Shown: in pieces, positions 22,060 to 33,030 of the stretch
Layout of the letters: every line of letters starts with the position of its first letter
Position numbering within the stretch: the stretch's first letter is position 1
Origin: Anniella stebbinsi
Taxonomy: Eukaryota > Chordata > Lepidosauria > Squamata > Anniellidae
Length of the DNA stretch: 64,000 nucleotides
Direction: 5' to 3'
NCBI GenBank assembly: GCA_029215795.1
Contig: JARDYH010000001.1
Coordinates: 401,549,154-401,613,153, forward strand
The notes under the pieces: model-generated
What the model was told of the DNA's origin: nothing
Databases searched by the model: none
Seen by the model: the letters and a program-made list of their open reading frames with translations, nothing else
Position numbers and translations under genes: made by a program

Positions 22060-22562
22060 GCAACTGCTTGTCCCATGCGGATTCTGAAGCCAAGAGGGTT
22101 TTGTCCTCTTGCTAAAAGCTCGATACTCAAGGGAGTGCCTCTCCCTATAGCTGCTTGCCCAAGACCTGAGATCTGTCGGAGGAGGCCTTCTCTGTGTCCC
22201 ACCAATGTGTGATACATGCTATGATAGGACGTGGGAGAGGGCTTTCTCTGTTGTGGCACCCTCGTTGTGGAATGCCCTCCCTCTGGAGGCCCGACTGGTG
22301 CCGGCACTGGCTTCATTTCAGCAACAGGTTAGGACATGGCTTTTTAATAAAGCCTTTGATGGCTAAATCCACCAGCCTGCATACTGTCTGGTTTGAACTG
22401 GATTTTAACTGTTTTAAAAATTTGTATTGGTTTTAATATATTAATGGTTTAATATGTTTTAGAATTGTGTACTTATTCTATTTTATATGTATGGTTTTAT
22501 CTGTATGCCGCCCAGAGATCCCTGTGATATAGGGTGGGATATAAATGTTTTAATAAATAATA
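22060..22562 (+). mobile_element. L2-type LINE 3' end
   Basis: ORF2 C-terminal remnant (GGGCTTTCTCTGTTGTGGC, GGAATGCCCTCCCTCTGG), a T-rich 3' UTR, then GCCGCCCAGAGATCCCTGTG and GGGATATAAATGTTTTAATA. Together with 21836-22000 it forms a head-to-head arrangement of two L2 copies. Confidence 0.9.
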
Positions 22563-24347
22563 AGTAATAAAAGCTACATTTGAAAAGTGACCACCCTGTA
22601 AAAAAATGTTCACATATTTGACAATTCTAGGGGATCATTCAGCATAGTACATTTTCCCATCCTAGAGCTTAGCAATAAACTCTTAATTCCAGTAACCCCT
22701 CCACACCCCAAAACCAAACAGTGAAATCCACATTCCTCAAGCAAAGGACACCAGGAGATATCAAGCAAATAAGATTTCATTTTAGCTAAAAGGAACTTTT
22801 AAAAGGTTTTGGTCCATCATCAAGAAAATATGATAACTAATAACACACTGGTCCAACCTTAACTACATCAGACAGTAAAACAGGAATGTTCATTGCCTTA
22901 CAAAAGCCCTTCACAACACAGAGCTTAGCTACACAGTTTTGAAGTCCAGCCAAAAATTAGAAACGATCCAATGATTAGCCGATATATAAACTCAAAGCAA
23001 ACACACACACACACACACACACAAGCCCATGATGTCAAATACATTTGTTCAAGCCAATGGTTGTATTACATAAAGTTGTTGGCACACAGGTAGCTATTTT
23101 AACATGCCGTGCATCACACTTACTACAGGGAAATTCAAATAGAAGAACAAGCCAATGAGGATACAACCACGAAGCTGTGTTTTTGAGTCCTTTGTGCCAA
23201 AGAAGCAAAGAAGAAACCCTTAGAGGAAAATCTCATGAGAACATTAATCCTGGATAAATAGGGGTTTTGCAAGTATTACCAAAGAGCTCAGCATCCTTCT
23301 CTATAAAGCCAGATCCTTTCCACATGAGGGAACGAGGCACACTCTTTTGATTGGGAGAGGTGCTTCACACATGTAAATATTTTGTCAGAGAAGCTCACGA
23401 AAAGCAAGTATTTGCAATGCATTATACACATGGGTGCAGCTGGGAATCAGAGTTGTTTGGCTTCAGCCTTTGTAAGATGTAAAAGCCATCCTTAAGTTCT
23501 TGACCCAAACAAACACAAGTGCGCATTATCAGAAATTTTGCATGTTTTTGGTGCTGCACAACATTTCACTCCCCCAAAAAGCACAAGAACAGAATTTCCT
23601 GGGTGACACAGAAAGTACACTCCAATATCATATACCTCTTTGCATCTCATGCACCACCTCGCACCAACACACACTGCTGAAGTGTGCCTAGAGCTGCATG
23701 CTCAGGCCTTGAAGTGGGGCAGGTTCTGATAACTCCCTCCCAATACTGTCCAAACCATCCCAAGCAGTCAGCAACTAACACAAATGTGCTATCCTCAGGT
23801 AGCTGGGAATGGGCCAGTACTGCAGACTGCCCAGGTGATGGTAGCCATGGGACTATTTTGCAGGGTTGAGTGGACTATTTTGGCTGGCTACAGAGTTCCG
23901 GGGCAAGAGTGGCCAAACCCACACCTAGCAAATCAAGAGGCTTCGTACTGACATCCAACCACAAGGACCGATGTTGTATACCCTCCCTTCCATACGCGCA
24001 TGCACCAGCCACTTTTTACCAAGAATTAAAGAGACAGGAGAACCAATGATCTCTGTCATCCCATCTAGGCGGACACTTGGTTGCTGATGGGGATGTGTGC
24101 ATGGAAATGTTGCGCCTGAAATGACTGCTGGACCTTCTATTGGTAACTAAGAGCTGGATCACAGAGAAAATTTTCTGCACGCACGAGCAGTCCCAACTCT
24201 CCCTGGGCATGTATATCACATGTGAACACATTTTAAGATATGAACTGGGTCATAAGGAATATGGGCCAGTAGTGCTGCTGCAATCACTGAACTTGCAGCC
24301 AGTGCCATATTTGATACCATGGTTCACACTCATTGGAGACTCCAAAA
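22563..24347. other. Non-genic sequence with a (CA)n run
   Basis: No gene supported. (CA)n occurs at about 23000-23023. The rest is apparently unique DNA without exon-like frames. Confidence 0.35.
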
Positions 24348-24478
24348 TAGCCTTCCCCAACCTGGTGTCCTCCAAATGTAATGGACTACAATTCCCAGCA
24401 TCCCCTAGCCAGCATGATGGCTGGGGAGGGGGAGATCAAGTCTAACACATCTGCAGGTTACCAGGTTGGGGGAAACTA
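24348..24478. mobile_element. Palindromic CAGCCTTCC-type MITE with 8-bp TSD
   Basis: TAGCCTTCCCCAACCTGGTG is mirrored by TACCAGGTTGGGGGAAACTA. The flanks CTCCAAAA (24340-24347) and CTCCAGAA (24479-24486) match at 7 of 8. Confidence 0.85.
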
Positions 24479-24669
24479 CTCCAGAATGTTAAAAAAGACT
24501 ATTAAGGCCTTTGATTGAGACCTAATGTACATTCCCCACACAGTGGGCTCACTGCCCCCTTCTGTCAGGAAAGGGGATTGCAATGTGCAACATCAGCCAA
24601 TGTAATTGGAAGGCATTATAAAGCCTCTGGATTGGCCAGGCGTGGTAGAAATTCTGGGAACCTGCCCTA

Positions 24670-24735
24670 GAACATAAGAAGAGCCCTGCCGGATCTGACC
24701 AAAAGTTTATCGAATCCAGCATTCTGCTCCCAAGA
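24670..24735. mobile_element. Short SINE-like fragment
   Basis: AGAACATAAGAAGAGCCCTG, CCGGATCTGACCAAAAG and CAGCATTCTGCTCCC belong to a widespread reptile repeat. 54183-54250 is a second piece. Confidence 0.6.
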
Positions 24736-25020
24736 TTTCAGATTTTAAAGTCTAACCAAAAATGAATGAAGCTGCATTTTCACAAAGTGAAGCACTCCCT
24801 GCAAGCAGAAAACGAGATGTCAGGGATCCAGACCTAGTATTTTCTCTGACATTCCAATTTTCTCTGTGTAGTTATTGATTTCTCCCATGGGGAGAATTCA
24901 GTCACACAACTCCTGCATCTCCTACAGTCTGAAGATGGTGCAGTCCAGAAACAGTTTCAGCACCTCAACGAGGCCTCCGTACAAAAACAACAGAGATCCA
25001 CACTAACATCCACACAAAGA

Positions 25021-25309
25021 TAGGGTGACCATAAGAAAAGGAGGACAGGGCTCCTGTATGTTTAACAGTTGCATAGAAAAACCAGCAGGAGTTATTTGGA
25101 TGCATGCAGCACCTTGTGAAATTCCCTCTATCACAACAGTTAAAGCTCCAGGAGCCCTGCCCTCTAGCTCCTGAAGCTTTAACTGTTGTGGTGAAGAGGG
25201 AATTTCACCAGGTGCTGCATGCATCCAAATGACATCTGCTGAAATTCCCTTTTCTATGCAACTGTAAAAGACACAAGAGCCCTGTCCTCCTTTTCCTATG
25301 GTCCCCCTG
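25021..25309. mobile_element. Foldback hAT-like MITE downstream of exon 2
   Basis: Left end TAGGGTGACCATAAGAAAAG, right end TTTTCCTATGGTCCCCCT. The arms have the family stem sequences (TTTAACAGTTGCATAGAAAA, GCAACTGTAAAAG). It has an internal deletion, and no clear target duplication remains. On the gene's strand it lies about 120 nt past the exon-2 donor. Confidence 0.85.
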
Positions 25310-25428
25310 CTTTACAGTACAACAAGCTATTGGAATTTCCCCATATCGATAAAGATGGAGACGAAGAGATATTACATGGCATGAATGCATAAAAGAGGCA
25401 GGGAAAGTGGAATGAGTCTTGTACTTAC

Positions 25429-25561
25429 ATTGAACTCACAGAAATCGAGGCTGTCGAGGCTTTTGCTTCTATGTATTCTCCCTTTGATTCTTCTCAAAGA
25501 AGGCTTTCCTTGGCTTATGCTACAGTTAGAACCACTGGGAGTTTCAGAAGATGGAGTTACC
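25429..25561 (-). CDS. Second coding exon of an unrecognised gene
   Basis: On the minus strand a pyrimidine-rich tract ends in TTGACAG at 25568-25562. It is followed by a 133-nt open exon and the donor GTAAGT at 25428-25423. The exon begins with one base that completes the split codon of exon 1 (TG|G, Trp). It then reads 44 residues beginning VTPSSETPSGS, with SLRRIKGR and RSKSLDSLDF near the end, and closes in phase 0. The content is serine-rich and basic, with RxxS-type sites (RSKSLDS) that basophilic kinases often use. A second possible donor, GTGAGT, lies 11 nt earlier (25439-25434); using it would shorten the exon to 122 nt and change the phase. I do not recognise the protein. The phase match with exon 1, good splice sites and non-repetitive codons make this a real exon rather than a chance frame. 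Two foldback MITEs flank it at about 120 and 330 nt. Confidence 0.72.
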
Positions 25562-25818
25562 CTGTCAAAGAGAAATAGCCGCATTTTAGGGTGCGCGTTG
25601 CTAAAAGGCAGAAAGTTCACCCGTTATGAATGCTACATAGGGCAAAATTCTTCGTCCCCATCCCGTTCCTTGCAGTAATCACGCCTTAGTATGTGTCACT
25701 AAAAGAAACACAGATTCTCCTCCTCTTTACCCTTGCTTCTGTCTCCTTCCCTTTCCTCAGTTGTTTTGCACGTGTTGAATTTTGGATTGTAATAACACAG
25801 AGGAGAGGAGATAAATGC

Positions 25819-25862
25819 GTAAGTAAGTAAGTAAGCAAGCAAGCCAGCAAGCAAGCAAGCAA
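25819..25862. repeat. (AAGT/AAGC)n tetranucleotide repeat
   Basis: GTAAGTAAGTAAGTAAGC passes into AAGCAAGCAAGCAAGC and AAAC. Confidence 0.9.
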
Positions 25863-25893
25863 ACAACTTGAGGTATAAACATAACACTTCTGC

Positions 25894-26212
25894 TAGAGTG
25901 ACCATATGAAAAGAAGGACAGGGCTCCTGTATCTTTAACAGTTGCATTGAAAGGGGACTTTCAGCAGGTGTCATTTGTATGCATGCAGCACCTGCTGAAA
26001 TTCCCTCTTCATCACAACAGTTAAAGTTGCAGGAGATCTACCCTCTTGATCAGATACCAAAGAAGGCAGGGCTCCTGCAGCTTTAACTGTTGTGATGAAG
26101 AGGGAATTTCACCAGGAGCTGCATGCATACAAATGACACCTGCGAAATTCTCTTTTCTATACAGCTGTTAAAGATACAGGAACCCTGTCCTCCTTTCCAT
26201 AGGGTCACCCTA
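25894..26212. mobile_element. Foldback hAT-like MITE upstream of exon 2
   Basis: TAGAGTGACCATATGAAAAG to CCATAGGGTCACCCTA. The flanks ACTTCTGC (25886-25893) and AGTTCTGC (26213-26220) match at 7 of 8. The centre holds CTCTTGATCAGATACC. On the gene's strand it lies about 330 nt before the exon-2 acceptor. Confidence 0.9.
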
Positions 26213-26929
26213 AGTTCTGCAATCTCTCTGCAACCCATCCTAATGGGTAGAACAGTTAGTAAGTGGGGCAGAGTGGAGTAACTTTTGAGCACTGCTTGCT
26301 CATGCTAGCCAAGGAGGGGCTAGAGGCAGCATTTTCCTTCTCGTTTTCCAACAGAGCTTTAAAACAAAACAAAAATCCCTCCCTTTGCAACCAACAGGAG
26401 GGAAATTTTGTACAAAAGCTCAAGGTAGTGTAAATGAGGGGCCCAATCCTGCGCTTCTTTGGGGAATGAAAGTGCCTACACTGTGCTCTGCCCTGTTCCT
26501 GAGCTTACTGCTGGCAATAGATCTACACATGCAGAACTTCCCATGGGCACACCAGAGGCTACTTGGAAAGACTTCCCCCCCCCCACACACACACACAACC
26601 AAGAAAGATTCAGGTGCCCCTGTACACTCTCTGCATCCATCCAACCCCCATCTGAATCCTTAATTAATTTCTGTATTTGAGTTAACAGAGTAATACAATG
26701 AGCTCCAGAAATACTCCCATGGTGGAGTATAAAAATATGACTAAATACTAAAATCAAAATAAAATATGATGTATGGAGCCTGCAAGAATATGTAGGTGAC
26801 TTGCCAAACCAATATGAAGTTCCACCAAGCACCGGAGCAATTTGGCCAGGCATTTATCCGCAAACATTTGAGTATAGAATGTCGAGATTTACTGCCTCTC
26901 CAAAGAAATCAATGCTCCCTCCTTTTAGC

Positions 26930-27200
26930 CAAATAATAATTTAATGCCACCCTGAGTGAAGTTAATTCAGCGTTTGATATTTTTATCTTAATCTCCTCTT
27001 GCCTTCATTGGGCGTTATTTATACATGGGCAAATTGCTACATATTTATTTACGCCAACCTCCTGGCTGCAGCGAGACCAACAGGAAAAGCCATACTAATT
27101 ATGCAAAAGCAAAAATCCAACAGCTTGGTTTTATAATTAAATTTTCGGAGATGGTTACTAGACACCTTTCTCATACAAAATTCCAGTGGGTGGGGAAAGC
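26930..27200. other. Repeat-free AT-rich block, possible conserved element
   Basis: Contains AATAATTTAATGCC, GTTAATTCAGCG, GGGCGTTATTTATAC, ACTAATTATGCAAAAGC and TATAATTAAATTTTCGG: many TAAT cores and an octamer-like ATGCAAA. Intronic position fits an enhancer-like conserved element, but only alignment can show that. Confidence 0.28.
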
Positions 27201-27885
27201 AGAATAGTGGGCTATTCTGCTCGATTTGTGGTCTCCAGAAAACTCCAGTTTCTCTCTTAGTGCCTCCGTTGCCAAACAGTGTATCCTGATGTCTAGGCAA
27301 TCAATAAATCTCTGACAACAAGAGTGGATGTGAATGACTTGGGTGGATCACACCTTGACTGCCCTTTGACTTCTTGTACACTTCCTCTGCAGTAACTATT
27401 ATTAGCCATTGTCGGGGCACAGGAGGTAGCTCTACTACATCTTCCATTGGCCTGACCTGCGTATGGAAGTTATCCCTTTAACATCAGCAGGAGTGACAGC
27501 GAGACCAGATTAATGGGCATCAAGGCTCCTCTGATGCTGAACTAGGGACAGGCGAACGGGCAACCTTCAACATTGCCAGGACTGTCCGAACGTCACCTTA
27601 CTGCTCATCTCGGGCCCATTTCCCTTCATGTTTCTGCTCGCTGCTTGCTGCTCACTCTGTGCTGATGGGAAACTTGCACAAACCAAGCAGCGATTGAATG
27701 GGAGATTTGCACAAGTTTCCCTAAATTTGCGTAATTTCTCCCCCAAATTGGAACAAATTTCCTGATTTGCGCAACTTTCCTCCATAAACGAAAGCAGGGC
27801 TGAAGGAAATTTGCACAAATTGAACTGGGAATCGTGAATCAGAAAAACACAATGGAGCGTCACGCAAGGTACTGGTTCCCCTTTA

Positions 27886-28420
27886 TTCGGCACTGGTTAG
27901 GCCTCATCTTGAGTACTGTGTCCAGTTCTGGGCACCACACTTCAAGAAGGATGCAGACAAGCTGGAGTGTGTTCAGAAGAGGGCAACACGGATGATCAGG
28001 GGTCTGGAAACAAAGCCCTATGAGGAGAGACTGAAAGACCTGGGCATGTTTAGCCTGGAGAAGAGAAGATTGAGGGGAGACATGATAGTACTCTTCAAGT
28101 AATTCACACAGAGGAGGGCCAGGATCTCTTCTTGATCATCCCAGAATGCAGGACGCAGAATAATGGGCTCAGGTTATAGAAAGCCAGATTCCGGCTGGAC
28201 AACTGGAAAAACTTCTTGACTATTAGAGCAGTACAACCATGGAACCAATGACCTAGGGAGGTCATGGGCCTTCCCACACTAGAGGCCTTCAAGAGGCAGC
28301 TGGAGAGCCATCTGTCAGGTATGCTTTAAGGTGGATTCCTGCATTGAGCAGGGGGTTGGACTCGATGGCCTCATAGGCCCCTTCCAACTCTACTATTCTA
28401 TGATTCTATGAATTTATGAA
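27886..28420 (+). mobile_element. CR1 LINE 3' end
   Basis: GGTTAGGCCTCATCTTGAGT through GAGTGTGTTCAGAAGAGGGC, GGTTGGACTCGATGGCCTC, and the CR1 tail CTATTCTATGATTCTATGAA. The reading frame is broken, for example by a deletion near 28100 (TCAAGTAATTCACACAGAGG). Same subfamily as 8730-9209. Confidence 0.93.
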
Positions 28421-29524
28421 TATTTTCAGTGGATTCATGTTTAGGCTCACATTTGGAGCTTCGAAAGGGGGCACACTTGCATGTTTTGTGAGCAAAAATG
28501 AAATTCTAATACATACCTATGCTGAGCCATATTTTATTCAGCACTGAGGTCAAAGGGAGTTGGATAAACCATTGTATGGATCACCACAGTATGGACCAAC
28601 ACAGCTGCTTGCATTTTTAGGCTCTTCTTGGGGGAGAGGCTATAAGGACTGCCCTGGAAGCAAATTCAAGCTATTGCACACGATGTAAAGCTGCTACCTA
28701 CCTTATTCAAGTGAAATTTACTCAATACATTTAAGAGCCTTCTTCCAAATCAACTATTGACAAACCTGTTAACCCAACAGCAAGATGATGATGTAAGACA
28801 CAGCATTAATTAGACAAATCAGATGTTCCCCCAAACCACAAAGAAAGGTTATATTGACTAATTGCAACCTCCTTCCCAATAACACCAGTTTTCAGAAAAG
28901 GCAATTAACGCTTCTTGCAATGAGGAGAAAATGAATGCAATTGCATCTTACTAAGGTACAAACCGTTGTTTAAAAATGTGGGGAACAGAAGAACATTTTC
29001 TATTGCATTCACATCACACTAACTGAAGTTGTTTTAGATACATTTTTAGGGTGCAATCCTATGGTCCCCGGGAGGCATTCCAGGGAGCATAGGATACTGT
29101 GGACCTCCCCCTCTGTAGGTGAAGAGGGAAGTCCTTCCCCAGATAGGGAAATCCACTGCAGAGGGTCCTCATTTGACCAGTGGCAGATGTTTCTGCCCCT
29201 GTGGCTACTCCAGTGTCACTGCTCTGACAGCAATAAAGACAAAAAGGGGTGTTTTGGAAGTATATCAGGGACAGACCTGGGGAGACTTTGGCTCCAGATC
29301 CAAGACCTCCTCGATCCCCAGACATGCCTCTGTAACGGGGGGGGGGGTATTAAACCAGCCCTGGATTTATGATGTAATTCGTCCCATTACAACCAGTGGG
29401 CGAGGAAAACTTAAAAAACAAATTAGTAGCCAAAAAAGAAGGAAAAAGAAGTCACCCCACCATCCTGGAAAGACTAAGAAATGGTAGTTCTTCATCTGAC
29501 AACAAAAAAACATACACACACCAG
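28421..29524. other. Non-genic intronic sequence
   Basis: No exon seen. 29043-29095 holds a short inverted pair (GCAATCCTATGG ... CATAGGATAC), and a G run occurs near 29338-29347. Confidence 0.35.
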
Positions 29525-29632
29525 CTGAACTTATCTGGGGAGGGCATTCCACAACCAGGGTGTCACCACTGAAAAGACCCTCTCCTTAGTAGCCACCTAC
29601 CTCACCTCATTCAGCTGGGGCATCTGGAGGTC
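29525..29632 (-). mobile_element. L2-type LINE ORF2 C-terminal fragment
   Basis: GGGGAGGGCATTCCACAACC, GTGTCACCACTGAAAAG and CCTCTCCTTAGTAGCC is the reverse complement of the GAAGGCCCTCTCC...GGAATGCCCTCC region of L2. Confidence 0.55.
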
Positions 29633-31529
29633 AGACGCTCATTTCTACCATTCATGAACTACAATGCAAGGAGAATGGAGCAAGAATCATGAAGGCATAG
29701 AACTGGGCATGTATGAGTTATCAGAACTAAGAGTCCAAACGTGATTCAGAGATGATGAGGGCAGAGGAGCACCAGCATGGAGGGCTGACTCCTCCATCGA
29801 CAGCTGCAAAGCCAGGAGGGTTTGAAGTGGAGAAGCTTCTAAGACCAAAAGATTTCCTCCAAGAGCAGAGGGGCCACATTGATATTTTTGCTCAGGATGA
29901 GAGCTGGCACCTCCATCAGTAAACGACATGCGTCTTCTTTCAGCAAGGCAATCTATTCTCAACATGCACTTCCCGTTAATCACACCTCCTGTGTGGAACA
30001 TTTTGCTCGCTCATATTGGGATTTCAGTAAATACTGACAGTGATGTACAGTTTTAGGATTCTCCCAGGTCAATCATTTATTTTCCAAGTAATTGGTGTAT
30101 CAGTCCGTGCTTCCCTCTCTCTACTCTGATCTTGGATTGTTTGATCAAGGTGAGACCGAAGGGCAATATTATTTTTTGGCATGTGGATAAAAACAAAACA
30201 ATTACTGTGGGATATTCTTCTCAGTTCTTTGGTGACATGGAAGACCAGTGCAATCTGCAATAAAGTGTTGCAGTGTGGAGTACTTCTGATCAGGATTCCA
30301 GTTTTCCAGCCCTTTTCCAGGAAATTCTGTTCTGGTCTACCACCCCTGGTTTTCCATGTTTTCCATGTCGGTGAACATTTGGTGGTCACTAAGCACACTC
30401 AGGACAATTCTGCCTCCTCACCCAGGTGTGTGTTTTTTGGTACTTTTGAAAACTTTGGGATCCACCCAAGCCCTGCTGATACCTCTCCCTTGTGACTACA
30501 TACGCATCCTAATTAAAGGATCTCCAATATGGTGCCTCTCTCACACACATCTCTCTTGGTAAATACCAGGCTCCCTGGCAAGATTTTTAATTTAATCTCC
30601 TCATCCTCATCATGGGAGGCTGGCTTGCTGCAAATCAATGTGCTGCCGTCCAGCACCATCCTTATTTGGGTTCAAAAGAATGGTTTTGTTTTTCAGTGCT
30701 CAGGCCCTGCTTCTGCCTTATATTTATGTTCTTAGACAACTTACTTTTCTTTTAGCCTCATCTCCTGGGAAGTGAGCATTATTTTGACCCAGCCATGCCT
30801 ATCACGGCTACCGTTTTATAAATGAGAACCCAGCCACCCCAGCAGCAATTTTGTGAGGATGGCCATGACACTGAACCAAAAAGATGGGGCCTGCACTATT
30901 TTATATGGGCAGATGCCAAAGTCTGACCCAAACTGGAAAAACTGGGGTGGGGGATGGGGTGGGGGAGAAGTGAGGCCACAACTTGGCAGTCACGAATGCA
31001 TCAGGTGGTTACTTTTAACCAGGTGGGTCATATGTTGTGTGTGCACATGTGTACAAAAACAACTTCTTGAAATAAAAACAGCTCCAATAGAAGAACACAA
31101 CAATGGACTTAACCAAAATATAATGTGGAAACTCAAACAGGAGGCCAGCCAAACAGGGTTGTTGCTAGGCACGTAAAAGATTCGGGTCCCAGGCCCATAG
31201 GACAAAAATCTGCCTATCCTAATTAATATCTATGTATGGAAATTTAGAAATAATGATGAAGAATTGTTTAAAACTGACAGGAGGCAATGGCAGCCAACTA
31301 ATTTCTCATCCAAATTATCTCAAATAAAATCAATTCTTCAGGTAATTTGCACCCTGCCCCAGATCATCCCAAACCAACAGGGGAAGTTGCTTCCCCCATG
31401 TAGGGGAAGATTTTGGGGGGGAAGTCTTGCAGGTAACCCTTCCCTCCCCAGCTGCAATCTGGCAGTTAAGCGGAGGTGGCAGGGAGTAGGCAGAAATACA
31501 TCCACTAGTGTTAATAGACACTCAGGCTC
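29633..31529. other. Non-genic intronic sequence
   Basis: No gene or clear repeat. There are several short frames on both strands (for example 30181-30495) without splice context. Confidence 0.35.
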
Positions 31530-31660
31530 TGTCGAATAGATTGGGGCCAGAGTTCTTCTTGATGTGGTGAGTTCCACAGGCTGGGTTCTACCCAAGGGAA
31601 GGCCCTTGTTATCTCCAGAGACACCACAGCTGGTGGTGGGACACATAGACGTTTCTCTCC
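31530..31660 (-). mobile_element. L2-type LINE fragment
   Basis: GATGTGGTGAGTTCCACAGG, CTGGGTTCTACCCAAGGG and AAGGCCCTTGTTATCTCC is the reverse of the L2 ORF2 C-terminal segment. Confidence 0.5.
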
Positions 31661-31741
31661 AAATCTCCCCAAGGAGTCATGTAGGTTCCAAATATATACA
31701 TGAGCAGAGTGTTAATGTGTGTGTGTTTAGCATATATTCAG

Positions 31742-31850
31742 GGACATAAGAAGGCAACCTTATATCAATTCAAACCGTTTGCCCATCTAGCTCAATATTG
31801 GCTACTCTGACTATGAGGGGCTCTGACTGGCTGCAGACATCAATGGTTAT
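31742..31850 (-). mobile_element. tRNA-SINE 3' part, reverse orientation
   Basis: ATAAGAAGGCAACCTTATAT, GTTTGCCCATCTAGCTCAAT and TATTGGCTACTCTGACTATG is the reverse complement of the SINE body (GACAATATTGAGATAGATGG...) seen at 13926-14092. Confidence 0.7.
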
Positions 31851-32301
31851 GGCTTTGGTTGGAGCCCAGCTCAAGGGTTGGAGACCTCTAAGCTGTACAA
31901 GTGGGAGAGTGGGAGGAGCCTATCCTTCGAATCTACAATGGCTGGCAGGTAGGTGCTGCATGATGCCTAATGTGGTCTGAACCATCTTATTAGGATAGAA
32001 CTGAGCCACTTAGTGGCCTTTCTGCTAAACTAGTGCCAAATGGGAGAGTGATTTGGTGATCTGGATGACTATTCCAGGGAATCAATCTCGAGACCACCCC
32101 ATTCATTTTCTTAACAGTAGCTTCCGAACAGCCACTGTTTTGACACTTGCAGCCTTGAAATTGAATTAGCCACCTCAAAATTAGATTCCCAAATATTGTG
32201 CAATGAGGAAACACCAGATTAAAAAACACCCACAAGCAAACTATATAGTGATGAAGCTGTGCTTTTAGTGTTCCATAGGACAAGACCTTTTTATATTATT
32301 A

Positions 32302-32328
32302 TTGTTGTTGTTGTTGTTGTTGTTGTTG
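32302..32328. repeat. (GTT)n microsatellite
   Basis: Nine TTG units after TTATTATTA. Confidence 0.9.
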
Positions 32329-32935
32329 AAGAAATTAGAGTGGCAGATGCTCCGTGAAGGAACCAAACAATTGCTGTTACCTTTGCATTTTTCATTCAGT
32401 GGGATTCAAGTGGATTATCTCCCCCAACAAAAGCTAAGTATTTTTTAAAATCTATTATTATCATCTATTTTGCTTCCACTAACAGCATATATTAATGTAT
32501 CAGGCAACATATGACCCCTAGAACAAACCATAACATTGACATCCTAAATGTTTTACAAACAATATCACTTTGAATTCATACAATTCAAAGTATTGAATTG
32601 ACTCATTTCCTTTCACATGAAATAGTTTATTTTTTAAAAAAAACCACAATCCACTCTTCCTGAGATAAGGTAGGAAAATGCCCATTGCCCTGTTATTTGT
32701 AAATTGTGTGGATGGAAAACATTTCTACACCTTTTAAAAAATCTAAGTAGTGGAGTTTTTCTGTTGATGAATTCTTACTGTTTTGCAAAAGTGCCACAAC
32801 TAAAAACATTTTTTAAAAAATCTTCTTCCCAATTTTGCAGTTTATGTTACACAGATTATCAGGTTGAGAATACTTTGAGACAATATAGAAAACTGATATG
32901 AAAACCACATGGCAATCCTAATGACAGAAAGATCT

Positions 32936-33030
32936 CTAACAATGCAATGTATACATGTCTACTCAGAAACATGTCCCATTGAATTCAATGGGCCTTACTC
33001 CTGGGTACATATCAAGGATTGCAGCCTAAC
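32936..33030. mobile_element. Old palindromic repeat (ACTCAGAAACATGTCCCATT type)
   Basis: TCTACTCAGAAACATGTCCC, ATTGAATTCAATGGGCC and TTACTCCTGGGTA, ending GGATTGCAGCC, match a repeat I know as common in squamate genomes. GAATTC is its axis. Related weak pieces occur near 4265, 36955, 37215, 45290 and 59075. Confidence 0.55.
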
